Part shown: piece after piece, positions 1-11,805 of the stretch
Position numbering within the stretch: the first letter of the stretch is position 1
Layout: every line of letters begins with the position of its first letter
NCBI GenBank assembly: GCA_034401795.1
Contig: CM067359.1
Coordinates: forward strand, 142,668,233-142,732,232
Reading direction: 5' to 3'
Length of the DNA stretch: 64,000 nt
From: Chaetoderma sp. LZ-2023a
Lineage: Eukaryota > Mollusca > Caudofoveata > Chaetodermatida > Chaetodermatidae
The notes under the pieces: model-generated
Database searches by the model: none
What the model was told of the DNA's origin: nothing
Seen by the model: the letters and a program-made list of their open reading frames with translations, nothing else
Program-made: the position numbers and the translations under genes

Positions 1-101
<101 letters not shown>

Positions 102-194
102 CTAGACACACAGTGATTGGTGTACACGTGACCTGCTACGTCACTTCACATATCTATACATATCTAAATAAATAGTTATTTGTGCATACGTCAC

Positions 195-3194
195 AGTATT
201 CTAGTACGCTGATTGGCTGGTACAGCGGCCGCCGATTGGTCCAGGCAGTCAGTTCTAACGTTCCAGCAAGTATAAAAGGGGGTGAAATTCGAAGATCAGA
301 GCATCGTCGGCGTGGAGGCCGAAGAGTCGAGAGCTGACTGGAGGTGTGGACTAGACGAGTGGACCGGATTACCTGTGGATAAGAATGATACAGAACATCC
401 CCTACATTTCCTTACGGCTTTGAGATCACCCACACGTAAAAGCAGTTCTAGGCTAACCCGTATTACGTACAATTTTGGATGCTCCCGGATGGCCATCCAG
501 GAGCAATAATAAACTAGTTATGGTTCCCGTTTCTGAACACCTACAAGTGGAACTTTGCGGGAGGGCCCTTGTGGCCCGATATGTAAAGTCTACATAATGT
601 AGAGCAGCGATGTTTCTTGGCGGATGACTCGCCGGATCTGCCAACCACGCGAAAGTGGACTTCAACCACCGCACTGCATGGCATGTGAGATACCATTTTA
701 ACTTTTTGACCGCAGTCGAGCGACGCATCCCGCACCGTGCGCTTCAATATGTACATGCATTAATTATATTTTTTATAAGTAACCCTCTTTGTTAATGTGT
801 TATGCTTAACTTTTATACTTCCGTAGCTGGATGGAGAACTTTCTCACCACCTTTTAAATTATGATTTAGTTATAGAGATGATCTAGTAGATATTACTTCA
901 TTGCTCTGTTTTACTGTTTGGAGTTCGTACCGTATCTACTTCGGAGTCAGCATGCGGAGACCCTTCTACAGAAACCAGCTGTGGAGATCTGCTTGCGGAA
1001 ACCTTCCATCCTCATAGAACGTGTCGACTCATGCTACCACTATGTTAGCGCCTCAATTTCAGTAACATAGTAGCGTCTACCGTCCAAGTAACTACTAGGT
1101 ACTCAAGTAACTACATATTATGTCTTATTGCTATAATTTATGTCCGTATAAGGTACTGATGACTAATAGGTACCGTACCGGTCTTCGGACCGCAATTTAT
1201 GATTTCTTTATTACTGTGTATATTATCCTTGTTTACTGTGGGTGCATTGACTAACCGCACCGTTTAGGTTATTGACCTATTATATACTTACTACCTCACT
1301 TAATCATTGTGTAAATTGTTTCATTGTCTTGGTTAGTTATGTATATGGCAGTTAGTCATCCAGTTGATATGTTTTGTTATTTGTAAAAAACTCTGGACCG
1401 CAGTACGCTAGGAAATACTAAACAGCAACAATATACGCATCACTTATTCCTGCCATCAACAATTTTTTACTGACGTCGTTGACCGTGCTCTAAATGTTCA
1501 AGCCCGGCATGCTACCGACTAACCTGACTATTCAGCTCGATAGTATAGGTTAGTGGTTAGGGACAATTTCTTCATTATGAGACATATAGTGTACGCCTCT
1601 TTTCTGGTTGTTGCGGTAATCTAGCTCCGCACTCCGGCACGGTTGTGTAAGATTGGCCAAATACCTATAGGGCCTCATATTTATCAAGTCATTGTCTCTT
1701 TCCACGATCCACCAAGCCGTAAGGCTTCTCAATTGTTTGGATACCCCACCCATACGTTGGACTGATCCGACTTTGGGAAACTATCGCGGTGATGGCCAAA
1801 GTGCGGGTTCACATACATCTCCTCCGTATCCATAGATACTTGATAGTTAGATACTTTGCTAACGAAGGAAAGCACTGCGATAACATATAGTTATTATTGT
1901 AGGATGATATTTTATTCCCGGCCTGCAGTGCATATTGGGCATATTGGAATACAAACCTAACGACAGGCCAAAAATTAGGTCCATAGGACTGGTGACGGAC
2001 GAGACGCGCATCTCCACCCAACTCAGTGTAGTGTCTGGGCAGGATCTTTGAATCCGCCATGCCCTCACGGGAAGGACACTCACGGTGGATATTCGTCTCT
2101 CTACCCCCAACCGTAACGATATGTCAGTCACTAAATTTGCTTGTGTAAAATGTAGCCATCGTCCAGTGATGTTTTATGTGGTTATGGAGCAGGGTATCCA
2201 GATTCTCACCCAGTTCGGATAGGTTGCGAAGTAACATGTACGCTTGCTATCCATGGAGGTAGATGCTTTCCAAAGCAACCCACGGGAAGCGGAGAATCTG
2301 CGCCCATTGGACGGCCATATCTAATGCTAGGTAGGAATCTCTGCCACTTGCGGCCAAAACTAGTTCCTGTTTCTAACACCTAAAAGGTAGGTCAAGGATT
2401 AGCAGAAGGCCCACACAAAAAAAAAGCGGCACCCACCAATACAGTATCTTAGAATAACATAAGACGGGGACTAGTGAATCCTTCGGGAGTCGCTCGCCCC
2501 GTCTTCACGTAAACCAGTATACATCACGTTAATTATATTTTCACTAGGGTGGTCTTTTCCCCTTGCATTTTTGTTGAACAAAAGAGTGGCCCTTTTTGCC
2601 AGCTCTTTTCCTCCGCTTCTGCGTCGAAGGCATTTTCCTGTGACGGAGGCCCGCGAGAGTACTACGTCTCGCATCATCATGAAAACATCTATAGGTGACG
2701 GAGGCCCGCGCGAGGCACTTCCCTCTCGCATATTAAGTTAAACAGTGACCTCGTGTGGATGCTTCCCTTCCGGGGATACATCTGCAGGTTTACCAATCCG
2801 TGTGGTACCTCCGCCGACCCCACGTGCAAAGTACACCAACTAGCTTTACTTTATGTATTATCATTATATGCTCAAATAATGTTAAACGATTCACCTTGTT
2901 TGACTAAATAGTTACATCTTTCTATAATTTATTTTCCATAATCCTAAATTGATATGGAAAGACATACCGATGCCACCAATAGCTGGGATGATACCGTGCA
3001 GTTCAATCTCAACGGCAATGGTCACACGGCCCCACCGGAACGATTGAGTTTCACCGGCCTTAGGAGCCGGTCTATGTATTTCGCTGAGCGACGTCACACA
3101 GGATCCGGAACCCCGCGACTCGGAGCTAGCCAGCCCCCTCGTTCGGGGCGAGCATCTCGTGCCGGAACGACCCGACGGACCCGCGAGCTGCGCA
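195..3194 (+). mobile_element. Solo LTR of a long-LTR Gypsy family (fossil)
   Basis: About 3 kb that is alignable by eye, with much divergence, to the 5' LTR of the plus-strand Gypsy element at 52,168-55,218. Shared landmarks are inverted CCAAT boxes near the start, a stretch ATGACTCGCCGGATCTGCC, and a 3' part with the GGTCACACGGCCCCAC block. Similarity stops near 3,194, where the other copies end their LTR (GAGCTACA) and show a primer-binding site. No primer-binding site, gag or pol follows, so this looks like a solo LTR. The start is uncertain by about 100 bases, and I could not fix a target duplication. It is old, judged from divergence to its relatives. Confidence 0.6.
211..278 (+). promoter_or_regulatory. 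LTR promoter: two inverted CCAAT boxes and a TATA box
   Basis: GATTGG occurs at 211 and 234 and TATAAAAGG begins at 271. The same pair of inverted CCAAT boxes stands at the start of the LTR at 52.2 kb and in the partial LTR at 63.9 kb. This is read as the U3 core promoter of the solo LTR. Confidence 0.5.
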
Positions 3195-3199
3195 GGTAG
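2954..3199 (+). pseudogene. LTR-resident start of the gag leader frame (fossil)
   Basis: An open frame of 81 codons at the 3' end of the solo LTR. It begins MERHTDATNSWDDTV and is clearly related to the frame starting MDRHTGDTHSWDETV at 54,958. In the larger plus-strand element this frame continues through the primer-binding site into gag. Here it ends at the LTR border. It is a remnant and has no function on its own. Confidence 0.5.
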
Positions 3200-3489
3200 A
3201 CTGTACGCCCACCAGTTGCTAACATTCTACACGGATTTCTAGCTTTCTCTAATGATGAAATGCGATCTCTGGCGTATAATTTTCTCGCTAACAACGCGTT
3301 AAGGAGTCTCATGGGCCACGAAATGTCAGTCGTTATTTCGTACAAGTGAGGTCGGTGAGCTGCAGAACTTTGGTTCGAGGCCAAAAACACAATACAACTC
3401 AGTAATAACTTAAACAGTTCCAAAAAAAACAACAACTAATGCTGAGTATTTTGAACATAATTGGATAAGAAGACAAGTGCTGCCAATTC

Positions 3490-3842
3490 AATGGACCTTT
3501 CCAGTTTTAGCTATGCCCCGCCCATCAATAGCTAAGCACCACCGACACCTCGATCGATCGATCTCTGAACTCCATGACAATCAATTTCCAGAAATCTATA
3601 AAGGTAAGCTGTTGAATATCTTGAGACTAATTTGACTGGGTGCTGTTGCTCGCCCGGTAAAATTAGTTTCAAAATATTCAACACATTTTTTATTAAGTAG
3701 TAGAGACATACAATTCTTACGTGTCTATTAAGAGTTTAAGACGGGCCGGGCCGTATAGAATCATTTACGTCATGATGATTATGACGTCATCCTACACGCC
3801 GCTTAGCTGATTATGACGTCATTACTCTGGTAAAGATCCATT
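3490..3842 (+). mobile_element. MITE family M1, copy 1
   Basis: A non-autonomous DNA transposon of about 350 bp. The ends are inverted: AATGGACCTTTCCAG at the left and a weaker TAAAGATCCATT at the right. Inside is a second inverted repeat: GTTGAATAT..TGAGACTAATTTGACTGG on one side and the mirrored arm ending AAATATTCAAC. The tail carries several TGACGTCAT-like motifs. At least eight more copies lie in this window. I could not settle the target duplication, so the superfamily is open. Confidence 0.7.
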
Positions 3843-4588
3843 ATGTCAAAATATTCAACACCATGTTTTGCTTTATTTCTGAGCTGTACTGTGTTTGTTG
3901 TATGGTTGTAAGCCTGGTGGTCGTATATCTACTGCTTATCATAAAATTGCTAATACCATCAAGCGCCTCCACCCACCCCAGGCGATTACATAAATTAGAC
4001 CACGTGATGACACTAATATTCGCCATCACCCTTCATCTTCCCGCAATGGTGTATTGCTCAAATCTTACACGTGTCGACGTAAACAAGCCGCATCCGGGAT
4101 TCGGTGATAAAAAAAATTCACCTATTTATTTTCTTCTCTTTTTAGCCTGGCATCTCGCCAAAATCGGTTAGACAGGATCGCGGCCAGCCAAGTGGCGGCG
4201 CTGTACTGAGGTTGTGGAGGCGGAAACCCGTATTACAATATTTATTTTCAATACACACGGTATACAATCCACCTGTGGATTATTTTGAAAACAACTTGAC
4301 TGAACGTTGTGGCAGTCGATAGCAGCCACACATTCAGTGAAATTTATATTTAACACGTTTCATATTGCATAATTTTAAAGAATTTCAGGATGAAAAGTGG
4401 CAATAACTATCATATATCGTGTTAGACGAATTGACGCCATTAATAATAACTGTTCCGGGACTTCTACGTCAACCGGGACTGAAATCGTCAATAATTACGC
4501 GCGTATGAACTTGGGTGAACCCGTAATATGGCGAACTCTGCGTATCTGTAATAACAATTGTTGGTTGTACGATTTATTTCGTGTCGTA

Positions 4589-4592
<4 letters not shown>
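3843..4592. other. Gene-free interval
   Basis: No supported gene. An open frame of 102 codons (3,863-4,171, plus) has no recognisable domain or flanking splice signals. A faint, decayed version of the M1 core inverted repeat lies around 4,230-4,370. Confidence 0.5.

Positions 4593-4675
<83 letters not shown>
4593..4675. repeat. (AT)n microsatellite
   Basis: About 41 AT dinucleotides in a row. The open frame that runs through it reads as alternating Tyr-Ile and is an artefact. Confidence 0.97.
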
Positions 4676-4676
<1 letters not shown>

Positions 4677-4856
4677 GTGTAACGTAATACGTACGAAGTT
4701 TATTTTAGATATTAATCTTTGTACGTGTTTATAATTAAGATATATCTCGTAGTATTATCGTCTAGCAATGGGGTGGTTCAGTTTCTAGTCGTAGTGGAAA
4801 GGTTAACTCTTTCATCGTGGAAACCGGCTTCTACAATGTTCTTGAGAAACATATAT

Positions 4857-4967
4857 TTGCAGACCAAAACTATTTTTTAAAATTTTATCACTGGAATGAC
4901 TGGCTCGATAACCAAGCCAGTCGTCCCACTGGTAAATTTAAAAAATAGGCTTCCCTTGGCCTGCGAA
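4857..4967. mobile_element. Hairpin element family P2, copy 1
   Basis: An imperfect palindrome. The left arm runs TTTGCAGACCAA..CACTGGAATGACTGGC and the right arm mirrors it through GCCAGTCGTCCCACTGG to CCCTTGGCCTGC. Six or more relatives occur in the window (7.9, 21.3, 22.1, 22.3, 32.6 and 47.7 kb). They are best explained as foldback MITEs. Confidence 0.7.
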
Positions 4968-5432
4968 CTGACACTCTATGATGAAATATTTTGAGATTCC
5001 TAACGAAATTGGATCATTAAATCAGAGTTAAATTTGATCTCGAATTTTACATTAAATGCATATCGCTCGTAGCCAATTTTATTTCTATGTCTACAATATT
5101 ATAGTATTTATAATATTGTTGATATATTTGTCAATTGGATTGAACATGTTTCCATCACTTTTTTTATTGTCTTTATAGCAGATTTGCGCGATCTGACGCT
5201 ATCAGTGCACGCCTGTGTCTGTACGTGTCGTGCACACGTATGTGAGCGCTTGAGTGCGTTTATGTGCATATACAATTGGAAGTGCGTGCGTGCGTGCGGT
5301 GGGGGTTAACCTAAGTTGGAGGATATGTGGCTAAAGACACATAAAAAACGGCATAGCAAAATGATGTGCAACAGTATAAAAATAAACTGTTATTATGTCT
5401 TTGGTAATGCTCCAAGGCCATATAAACTCGTC
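4968..5432. other. Gene-free interval
   Basis: No supported feature. A short stretch near 5,215-5,300 is rich in GTGCGTG/GTGTGT motifs. Confidence 0.5.
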
Positions 5433-5789
5433 CTAGAAAAAGGATAGATTAGAAATGCACTGAGCTTGTCCTGGCACGAATCCACTGATTGCGTAACCAG
5501 AGCTGTCAGACGGTAGATACGCCCATGATGCATATATGTTACATGTATCAGTTATTTCTGGGTTCATCAGTAGGACGATTGGCTCCTGTATACAAGAGTG
5601 GTCTCCCTTGAATGCGGTATTGTTTATCCGTAAAGAGTTACCTGCCATATAAATACTCGCTCCACTAGCAAATAGTATGGTGGAATAAAACACACTTGCC
5701 CAATAAAGAGGTCCATTTCCAGCTAGGCTCCGTCCATGCTTTGCGCCTGTTGGGATAGTTTTATATACTTTGAATTCTGATATCCCCAA
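5433..5789 (-). CDS. Unrecognised open frame, 118 codons
   Basis: An unusually long frame for this AT-rich stretch, ending in VPGQAQCISNLSFF. It holds a few scattered cysteines and no motif I can name. An AG at about 5,765 on the minus strand could be an acceptor, so it might be the last exon of an unseen gene. The nearest inverted-repeat relic begins just upstream at 5,825. No polyadenylation signal was seen close behind the stop. It could equally be chance or a relic of a transposon. I assign no function. Confidence 0.2.
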   Translation of the reverse strand: MGISEFKVYKTIPTGAKHGRSLAGNGPLYWASVFYSTILFASGASIYMAGNSLRINNTAFKGDHSCIQEPIVLLMNPEITDTCNIYASWAYLPSDSSGYAISGFVPGQAQCISNLSFF

Positions 5790-5824
5790 ATCCCAAATTC
5801 AGGGTAAATATAGGTACCGTAACC

Positions 5825-5892
5825 TGTTGAATATTTTGAATCTAATTGGCAAGCAACAGTGCCCATTCAAATTAGTTTAAAAATATTCAACA
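5825..5892. repeat. Isolated core inverted repeat (M1-type)
   Basis: TGTTGAATATTTTGAATC and its mirrored arm TTTAAAAATATTCAACA face each other over a short spacer. The M1 outer ends are absent, so this is either a truncated MITE or the core used by another family. Confidence 0.6.
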
Positions 5893-6239
5893 AAATGTTT
5901 ATGAAATAGTAAGAATATAAAATTCGTACACTTGACGGACTATTTAATTTTATGGTCTGCAAATGGACATTTTCTAGGAGAAAATTTAAATTTGCTTGAA
6001 GAAATTTGAGTGTCAGGTGCTGGAAGTGATTACAGCCATAACCTTTGTAGGGGTGTGTATTGCTGAGGACCGCGCGATACAATACGTATCATGATACACC
6101 TATCCCGATACAATAGGCCTACATATCACGATATAAATGACTAGAATGACAAAACCTAGTGAGTAGTGACGACTTGCATCTTGTCTGCGTTGAACAAATG
6201 ATATGATGGATGATAACTTGTATTAAATATTTGAACCAT

Positions 6240-7449
6240 TTGCATTTAAATAGATATGATGGATAATTTTCGGAAAATCCAAGATGGCCACCCAAAAAAT
6301 TTACAAATCAAAATTCTGAATAGAAATTTTAGTCTACCTTGATAGGGTCACCACAGCCAAATTTGTTTGAAATATGTCACGCAACTAAGGAGAAGCAGTG
6401 TTTTGACAATTTCTGGTAAAGTTTTCATAAAATCTAAGATTTTTACGCAAAAAATTCATGAATCTATCATAATAGAATCCTTTCAGTCCAATTTGGTTGA
6501 AATCTGTCAAAATGGTAAGGGGTAGAGATTTGACAATTTCCGGTAAATTTTTAATTAAAACTAGGATTTTCACCCAAAATATTTACGCACCAAAATTATG
6601 AATGGAAGTTCTAGAGCCTATGACGATAGGATTCTTTCAGCCCAATTTGATTCAAATTGGTCAAAATGGTAAGAAGAAGCAATTTGACAATTTCCGGTAA
6701 ATTTTTAACAAAATCTAAGTTTTTCACCAAAAATATTTACGAATCAAAATTCTGAATGCAGGTTCTATAACTTATGATCACAGGATCCTTTCAGCCAAAT
6801 TTGATTGAAATCGACCAAACGGGTAAGGAGAAGCAACTTGACAATTTCCGGTAAATTTTTAATAAAATCTTGGATTTTCACTCAAAATATTCACGCAACA
6901 AAATTCTGAATGGACGTTCTAGAGCCTATGACCATAGGATACTTTCATCTCAATTTGGTTGAAATCGGTCAAAATGATATGGAGAAGAAGCAGTTTGACA
7001 ATTTCCGGTAAATTTTTTATAAAATCTAGGATTTTCACTCAAAATAATTACGCAACAAAATTCTGAATGGATGTATGTTCTAGAGCCTATGACCGTAGGA
7101 TTCTTTCAGCCCAATTTGGTTGAAATCGGTCAAAATTCTAAGGCGAAGAAGCAATTTGACAATTTCCGGTAAATTTTTGATAAAAGCTAAGTTTTTCACC
7201 CAAAATATTAATCAAAATTCTGAATGGAAGTTCTATAACCTGTGACCATAGGATCCATTCAGATTGAAATCGGTCAAATGGGTAAGGAGAAGAAGCAATG
7301 TAACAATTTCTGGTAAATTCTTAATAAAATCTAAGATTTTGACCCAAACAATTTATGAATCAAAATTCCAAATGGAAGATCCGGATCTGAGCACAATAGC
7401 ATCCTTTGACCAAAATTTAGTTAAGATTCGGCTATTAGTTAAGGAGTAG
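6240..7449 (+). repeat. Degenerate tandem array, about 150 bp period, about 8 units
   Basis: The landmark GACAATTTCCGGTAAATTTTT recurs near 6,404, 6,535, 6,687, 6,840, 6,997, 7,157 and 7,302, a spacing of roughly 133-160 bases. Each unit also holds variants of CAAAATTCTGAATGGA, TATGACCATAGGATTCTTTC and TTGGTTGAAATCGGTCAAAA. The copies differ by small indels and substitutions. A diverged relative lies near 43.2-43.6 kb. Confidence 0.85.
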
Positions 7450-7463
7450 CGTTTTAAAGCAAA

Positions 7464-7528
7464 CGTAGACGGACGGACGGTCGCCACGGGATAAGCTCAC
7501 TTGGCCTTTCAGGCCAGGTGAGCTAATA
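7464..7528 (+). repeat. ACGGACGG run and hairpin closing the 150 bp array
   Basis: The array ends in GTAGACGGACGGACGG, followed by a near-perfect stem of AGCTCACTTGGCC and GGCCAGGTGAGCT around a short loop. A defined hairpin end suggests the array belongs to a mobile element whose terminus is here, but this is inference. Confidence 0.6.
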
Positions 7529-7912
7529 CGATGGTATAATGCTAAAATGCATGCTATTCAGTCATGTTAGTATATAATTTTAACATCTAACTGCCAACCG
7601 CGGTGTACCTCGGTATATTCAGCCATGCGGTACCTGCACACACACTTGACACACGACGGAGCGCGAAGGACCAACGGAATCACTAACTGGTTCCAAATTA
7701 ACCACTACAGCACAGAGCTAGTGAATTATTGCTTTTTCTCAAATTATTCCGATTCATTTCCGCTTTTTTATCGGTGGTAATATATTTAATATTGCATGAA
7801 ATTACCAATAAACAGCATTTAATAGTTCCGTTTTAACTTCGTTAAAGCAGTCTACAGGTGCAACACGCACACTAACCTTTTAACCCACACATTTCATAGA
7901 AAATGTTAATTT
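7529..7912. other. Gene-free interval
   Basis: AT-rich. I see no gene or repeat that can be defined. Confidence 0.5.
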
Positions 7913-8030
7913 TCAGACCAAGAGAAGACTATTTTTGAAATTTTTATCACGGGAATGACTGGATCGGTTATCGAGCCAGTCATTCCAGTGGTAAATTGTC
8001 AAAAATAGTCTTCTCTTGGTCTGCAAATGG
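7913..8030. mobile_element. Hairpin element family P2, copy 2
   Basis: A near-perfect palindrome. The left arm has CAGACCAAGAGAAGACTATT and GGGAATGACTGGATCGG; the right arm has CGAGCCAGTCATTCCAGTGG and AATAGTCTTCTCTTGGTCTG. Arms are about 55 bases. Confidence 0.85.
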
Positions 8031-8534
8031 GCATTTCTCAAGGCCACTGCAGATGCCGTTTTGGCTGATATGAGTGTTAAAGCGTTAATGTACATTTCGG
8101 GATTCGTTTTGTTATGGTGGTCATCATGAAAATATTACTGTTGGGCAAAATTATTGGTCTCTCTCCCTCCCTCACCCCCCCCCCCCCCCACCACCCCCAT
8201 TTTTTATACAGAAAATTATCATACGGTTTAGGATGACAACATCGCACGGTCCTATTGAATGTCCCTGTTGCATCAGAATGATGACCTGACATACATTATT
8301 ATTTAGGCATATTATAAGGTTTCATTTCAGCTGTAGTTGGATGGTGATATCCAAATGAGTACATGTTATAATTTCGCAACAGAAAATCTGCCTGTCTGTC
8401 TGTGTGTCAGCAGCTGTTTCATATATAATCTTATCCGATATGGTTCAGATTTTAACATAAGATACAGTTACCGGATAAACGAGGAATGCTCAACTTTGGT
8501 GATGATGAAATATTGAGAAATTACACTCATTCAT
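8031..8534. other. Gene-free interval with a poly-C run
   Basis: A C-rich run sits near 8,176-8,207. No gene can be supported. Confidence 0.5.
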
Positions 8535-8538
8535 TTAA

Positions 8539-8835
8539 AGGTGCATATTCACAGCAGAATAGTTCAAAATAAAATTGTTAAAATGCTATACTTTTAAAGG
8601 ATTAAATTGATTGCGTAGATGTAATGAAACGAAATAAATTTTAGCATATGATGATTTCATTACGTATAAATTAATATAATTTTTTTAATTGTCAAATTGA
8701 ATTAGAGGCACGAATGAAATCATCATATGTTAAGTTTTATTTCGTTTTATTATATTGAGGTACACAATTTAAGCCTCTAAAAGTATATAATTTCAACAAT
8801 TTTATTTTCAAGCATTTAGGTGTTAATATGCACCT
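8539..8835. mobile_element. piggyBac-like MITE with TTAA target sites
   Basis: A 297 bp element flanked on both sides by TTAA. It starts AGGTGCATATT and ends AATATGCACCT. The inverted arms extend inward for more than 100 bases (both contain GAAATCATCATATG or its complement, AAATAAAATTGTT and ACGAAATAAA) with roughly one difference in four to five. There is no coding capacity. TTAA duplication and this form fit piggyBac-type MITEs. Confidence 0.7.
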
Positions 8836-8839
8836 TTAA

Positions 8840-9652
8840 TTCTTTTTATAGTAATACATGCCCCGGGGTAATTCCATAAAGTGTCAATCTAAGTAAATCG
8901 AAAACACATTTTCACAGTGTTTACCCAAATTGGCGTCAGCTAGGATATCAATATGATATACAGTTTCTTGCTTTACGGTTTACACAGACACATAGTAATG
9001 TATATAATTATTTGACTAAGACACACGTACAGCTTACTTGAAAGGTGGTCATTTGGTGGAATGTTTTGTTTAGATTAAATGGTAACGGGTTTGAAATCCT
9101 GATTATATCTAGCACTATAAGCTTACTTACACTTTTTGTTTCATGTGATATAGTGTTGATGGTCGCCGAACTATGCACTGGACTAGAGTCGAATAGGGTA
9201 TTATTGCTGTAACGCCTTTCTTCGCAATGGTAGAAAGTAACCAACACAAATTTGCCCAAGTCAAATGCACCACTCACCAGACATGTCAGGAATTATCATA
9301 GTCACCTGCCCAGTCCACAGAACTATTAATCATGGCTAACTTTGTTAGAAGCAACTGACATTAGGAGTTATGCCCCATTTCTAGACATTGCCAAACAAAT
9401 TGGGGAGAAGGAAATCCCCCCCCCCCCCCAACAAAACACCCACCTGTTTCACAATGAAAAGGGAATTGGAGACTGCATCGGCCAACAGATGGCACTTTCA
9501 GTAATGGAGCTGATAGCAGCGGTTGTTCAATAAAAAGGCCATCTAGACAATCCTCACCAGCATCAAGAGCATATGATCCTTCCTAACATTTTCTGTGGAA
9601 AGGCAAAGTAACTGAGGCGGTAGCATCGCGGGAGAGCTTGAGAAAGCTACAC
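8840..9652. other. Gene-free interval
   Basis: Open frames at 9,008-9,277 (minus) and 9,342-9,533 (plus) have no motif or splice context that I can support. A poly-C run sits at about 9,416-9,429. Confidence 0.4.
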
Positions 9653-9978
9653 AATGGATCTTTCCATTTTTAGCAATGCCACACCCATCTATAGCTAAGA
9701 TCCACACATACCTTGCTCATGTTGGGATCAATCGATCTCTAACTCCCCGACTAATAATTTCCAGAAAACTATACAGGTAAGCTATTGAATATTTTGGGCG
9801 TCCAGTCAAATTAGTTTGAAATAGTAGAGACATACAATTCGTACAAGGTGTTGGACTATTAAGAGTTAAAGACGGGCCAAATCGAATCATTTATGACGTA
9901 ATGATTATGACGTTATTCTACTCGCCGCGTAACTGATTATGACGTCAGATGATAGATAGATACTCTGGAAAGGTGAAC
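9653..9978 (+). mobile_element. MITE family M1, copy 2
   Basis: It starts AATGGATCTTTCCATTTTTAG and ends CTCTGGAAAGGTGAAC. It holds CTATGCCACACCCATC, the GTAAGCTATTGAATATTTTGGG core and the TGACGT-rich tail. The core inverted repeat is shortened relative to copy 1. Confidence 0.65.
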
Positions 9979-10336
9979 AGAGGGTTGACCAAAGACTCCG
10001 GGAATGTGCAGTTATAACGGGAGATGGAAATATTTTAGCAGTTACTAGTCGAGGTACTGTAGAATAGAGGCCCATTATCATGATTCACGATATAAGAACT
10101 GTACAAGATGCAAGATAAATGGCCAAGACGGCCTGGATAAGGTCAGGAACGAGGACAAAACATGTGCTTACGAACTATACCAAAAGGTAGAAGCAAAATC
10201 TTATACACAACGTTTACAGTACATGATGATCCGAACTGTTATCATACCCAATAAGCATAATGTCAATGATCACTTCAGTGACAGCCAAATTGGAATCTCC
10301 TTAAATGCAGTCCAGTGGAGTTAAACTAGAGTTCAA

Positions 10337-10556
10337 AAGGATAAAGATGCTATATCAGCAGTTGTAAGCGTCATACAAAACTGGGTAAACCCATTCACCG
10401 AGAACCAGGATCTCATTAGTATGGCTACTGCAAAGGCAGCGCCTCGAGATGTTGCATTTGATACGAGAAATGCGTTCAGATTGAGGAAAACTATGTCAAC
10501 TACAGAGATGAGAGTCTAGAGAAAGACCCACACGCAGGGTTCCTCAAAAGCGTCAA
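10337..10556 (+). pseudogene. Decayed end of an unclassified repeat-encoded protein
   Basis: The plus strand reads AISAVVSVIQNWVNPFTENQ followed by DLISMATAKAAP, and then, in another frame, NYVNYRDESLEKDP. From memory, similar text (Q-D-L-V-x-I-S-T-A-K, then FRDERL) occurs near the C-terminus of uncharacterised, repeat-borne proteins common in cnidarians, molluscs and fishes. I cannot verify this without a search. The copy is clearly decayed. The 21 bp satellite begins 200 bases downstream. Confidence 0.35.
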
Positions 10557-10761
10557 TATAACTGGGGACCCCTAAAAGTTGTGGTAGTGGGTTCCGTGGG
10601 AACCTGAAAATCTTCCATGATTATTAAATATTAATTAGTTTTATAGGTTTTTGCACAAACATACCCACAAAATCTAGCATGGGAGGCCCATAATTCATAG
10701 CTGTGCACCCTTGATACTCTCTAATTTTAGCATGGACGAGGAAAACTGCATGGGAACAACA

Positions 10762-11300
10762 AATTTCAGTTTGGGACGCCCAGATTTCAGGTTGGGACCC
10801 CCAGATTTCAGGTTGGGACGCCCAGATTTCAGGTTGGGACCCCCGGATTTCGGGTTGGGACCCCCAGATTTCGGGTTGGGACCCTCAGATTTCGGGTTGG
10901 GACCCCCGAATTTTGGGTTGGGACCCCCAGATTTCGGGTTGGGACCCCCAGATTTCAGGTTGGGACCCCCAGATTTCAGGTTGGGACCCCCAGATTTCGG
11001 GTTGGGACGCCCAGATTTCGGGTTGGGACCCCCAGATTTCGGGTTGGGACGCCCAGATTTCAGGTTGGAACCCCCAGATTTCGGGGTGGGACCACCAGAT
11101 TTCAGGTTGGGACCCCCAGATTTCGGGTTGGGACCCCCAGATTTCAGGTTGGGACCCCCAGATTTCGGGTTGGGACCCCCAGATTTCAGGTTGGGACCCC
11201 CAGATTTCGGGTTGGGACTCCCAGATTTCAGGTTGGGACCCCCAGATTTCGGGCTGGGACCCCCAGATTTCAGGATGGGACCCCCAGATTTCGGGTTGGG
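10762..11300 (+). repeat. 21 bp minisatellite, array 1
   Basis: About 25 units of TTGGGACCCCCAGATTTC(A/G)GG. The period is 21 bases, a multiple of three, and the unit has no stop in several frames, so long open frames appear on both strands (LGPPDFR, GWDPQIS and PEIWGSQ repeats). These are by-products of the repeat, not evidence of a gene. Units with AGG and CGG endings alternate in blocks. Confidence 0.95.
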
Positions 11301-11388
11301 TCACCCTGACTTGTAGGTGTGAGGTCCTGGGACCTACAAAATTTAGATGCCATGAGAAACACTGCCCACACGAAAAGAAATTTCATGA
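11301..11388 (+). repeat. Spacer unit of the higher-order repeat, copy 1
   Basis: Unique sequence beginning TCACCCTGACTTGTAGG and containing GAGGTCCTGGGACCTAC and CACGAAAAGAAATTTCATGA. It recurs almost unchanged after array 2 (11,806-11,892), so array plus spacer form a higher-order unit of about 505 bases present twice. Confidence 0.9.
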
Positions 11389-11805
11389 TTTCAGATTTCG
11401 GGTTGGGACCCCCGAATTTTGGGTTGGGACCCCCAGATTTCGGGTTGGGACCCCCAGATTTCAGGTTGGGACCCCCAGATTTCAGGTTGGGACCCCCAGA
11501 TTTCGGGTTGGGACGCCCAGATTTCAGGTTGGGACCCCCAGATTTCGGGTTGGGACGCCCAGATTTCAGGTTGGAACCCCCAGATTTCGGGGTGGGACCC
11601 CCAGATTTCGGGGTGGGACCCCCAGATTTCGGGTTGGGACCCCCAGATTTCAGGTTGGGACCCCCCAGATTTCGGGTTGGGACACCCAGATTTCAGGTTG
11701 GGACCCCCAGATTTCGGGTTGGGACCCCCAGATTTCAGGTTGGGACCCCCAGATTTCGGCTGGGACCCCCATATTTCAGGTTGGGACCCCAAGATTTCAG
11801 GTTGG
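11389..11805 (+). repeat. 21 bp minisatellite, array 2
   Basis: About 20 units of the same 21 bp repeat. The variant order near its start matches that of array 1, for example the pair of GGGACGCCC units and the TTGGAACCC unit. It therefore arose by duplication of the whole block, not by independent growth. Confidence 0.95.

Noticed and set aside
4397-4687. Plus-strand frame ending in a Tyr-Ile run
   Set aside because: It is mainly the AT microsatellite.
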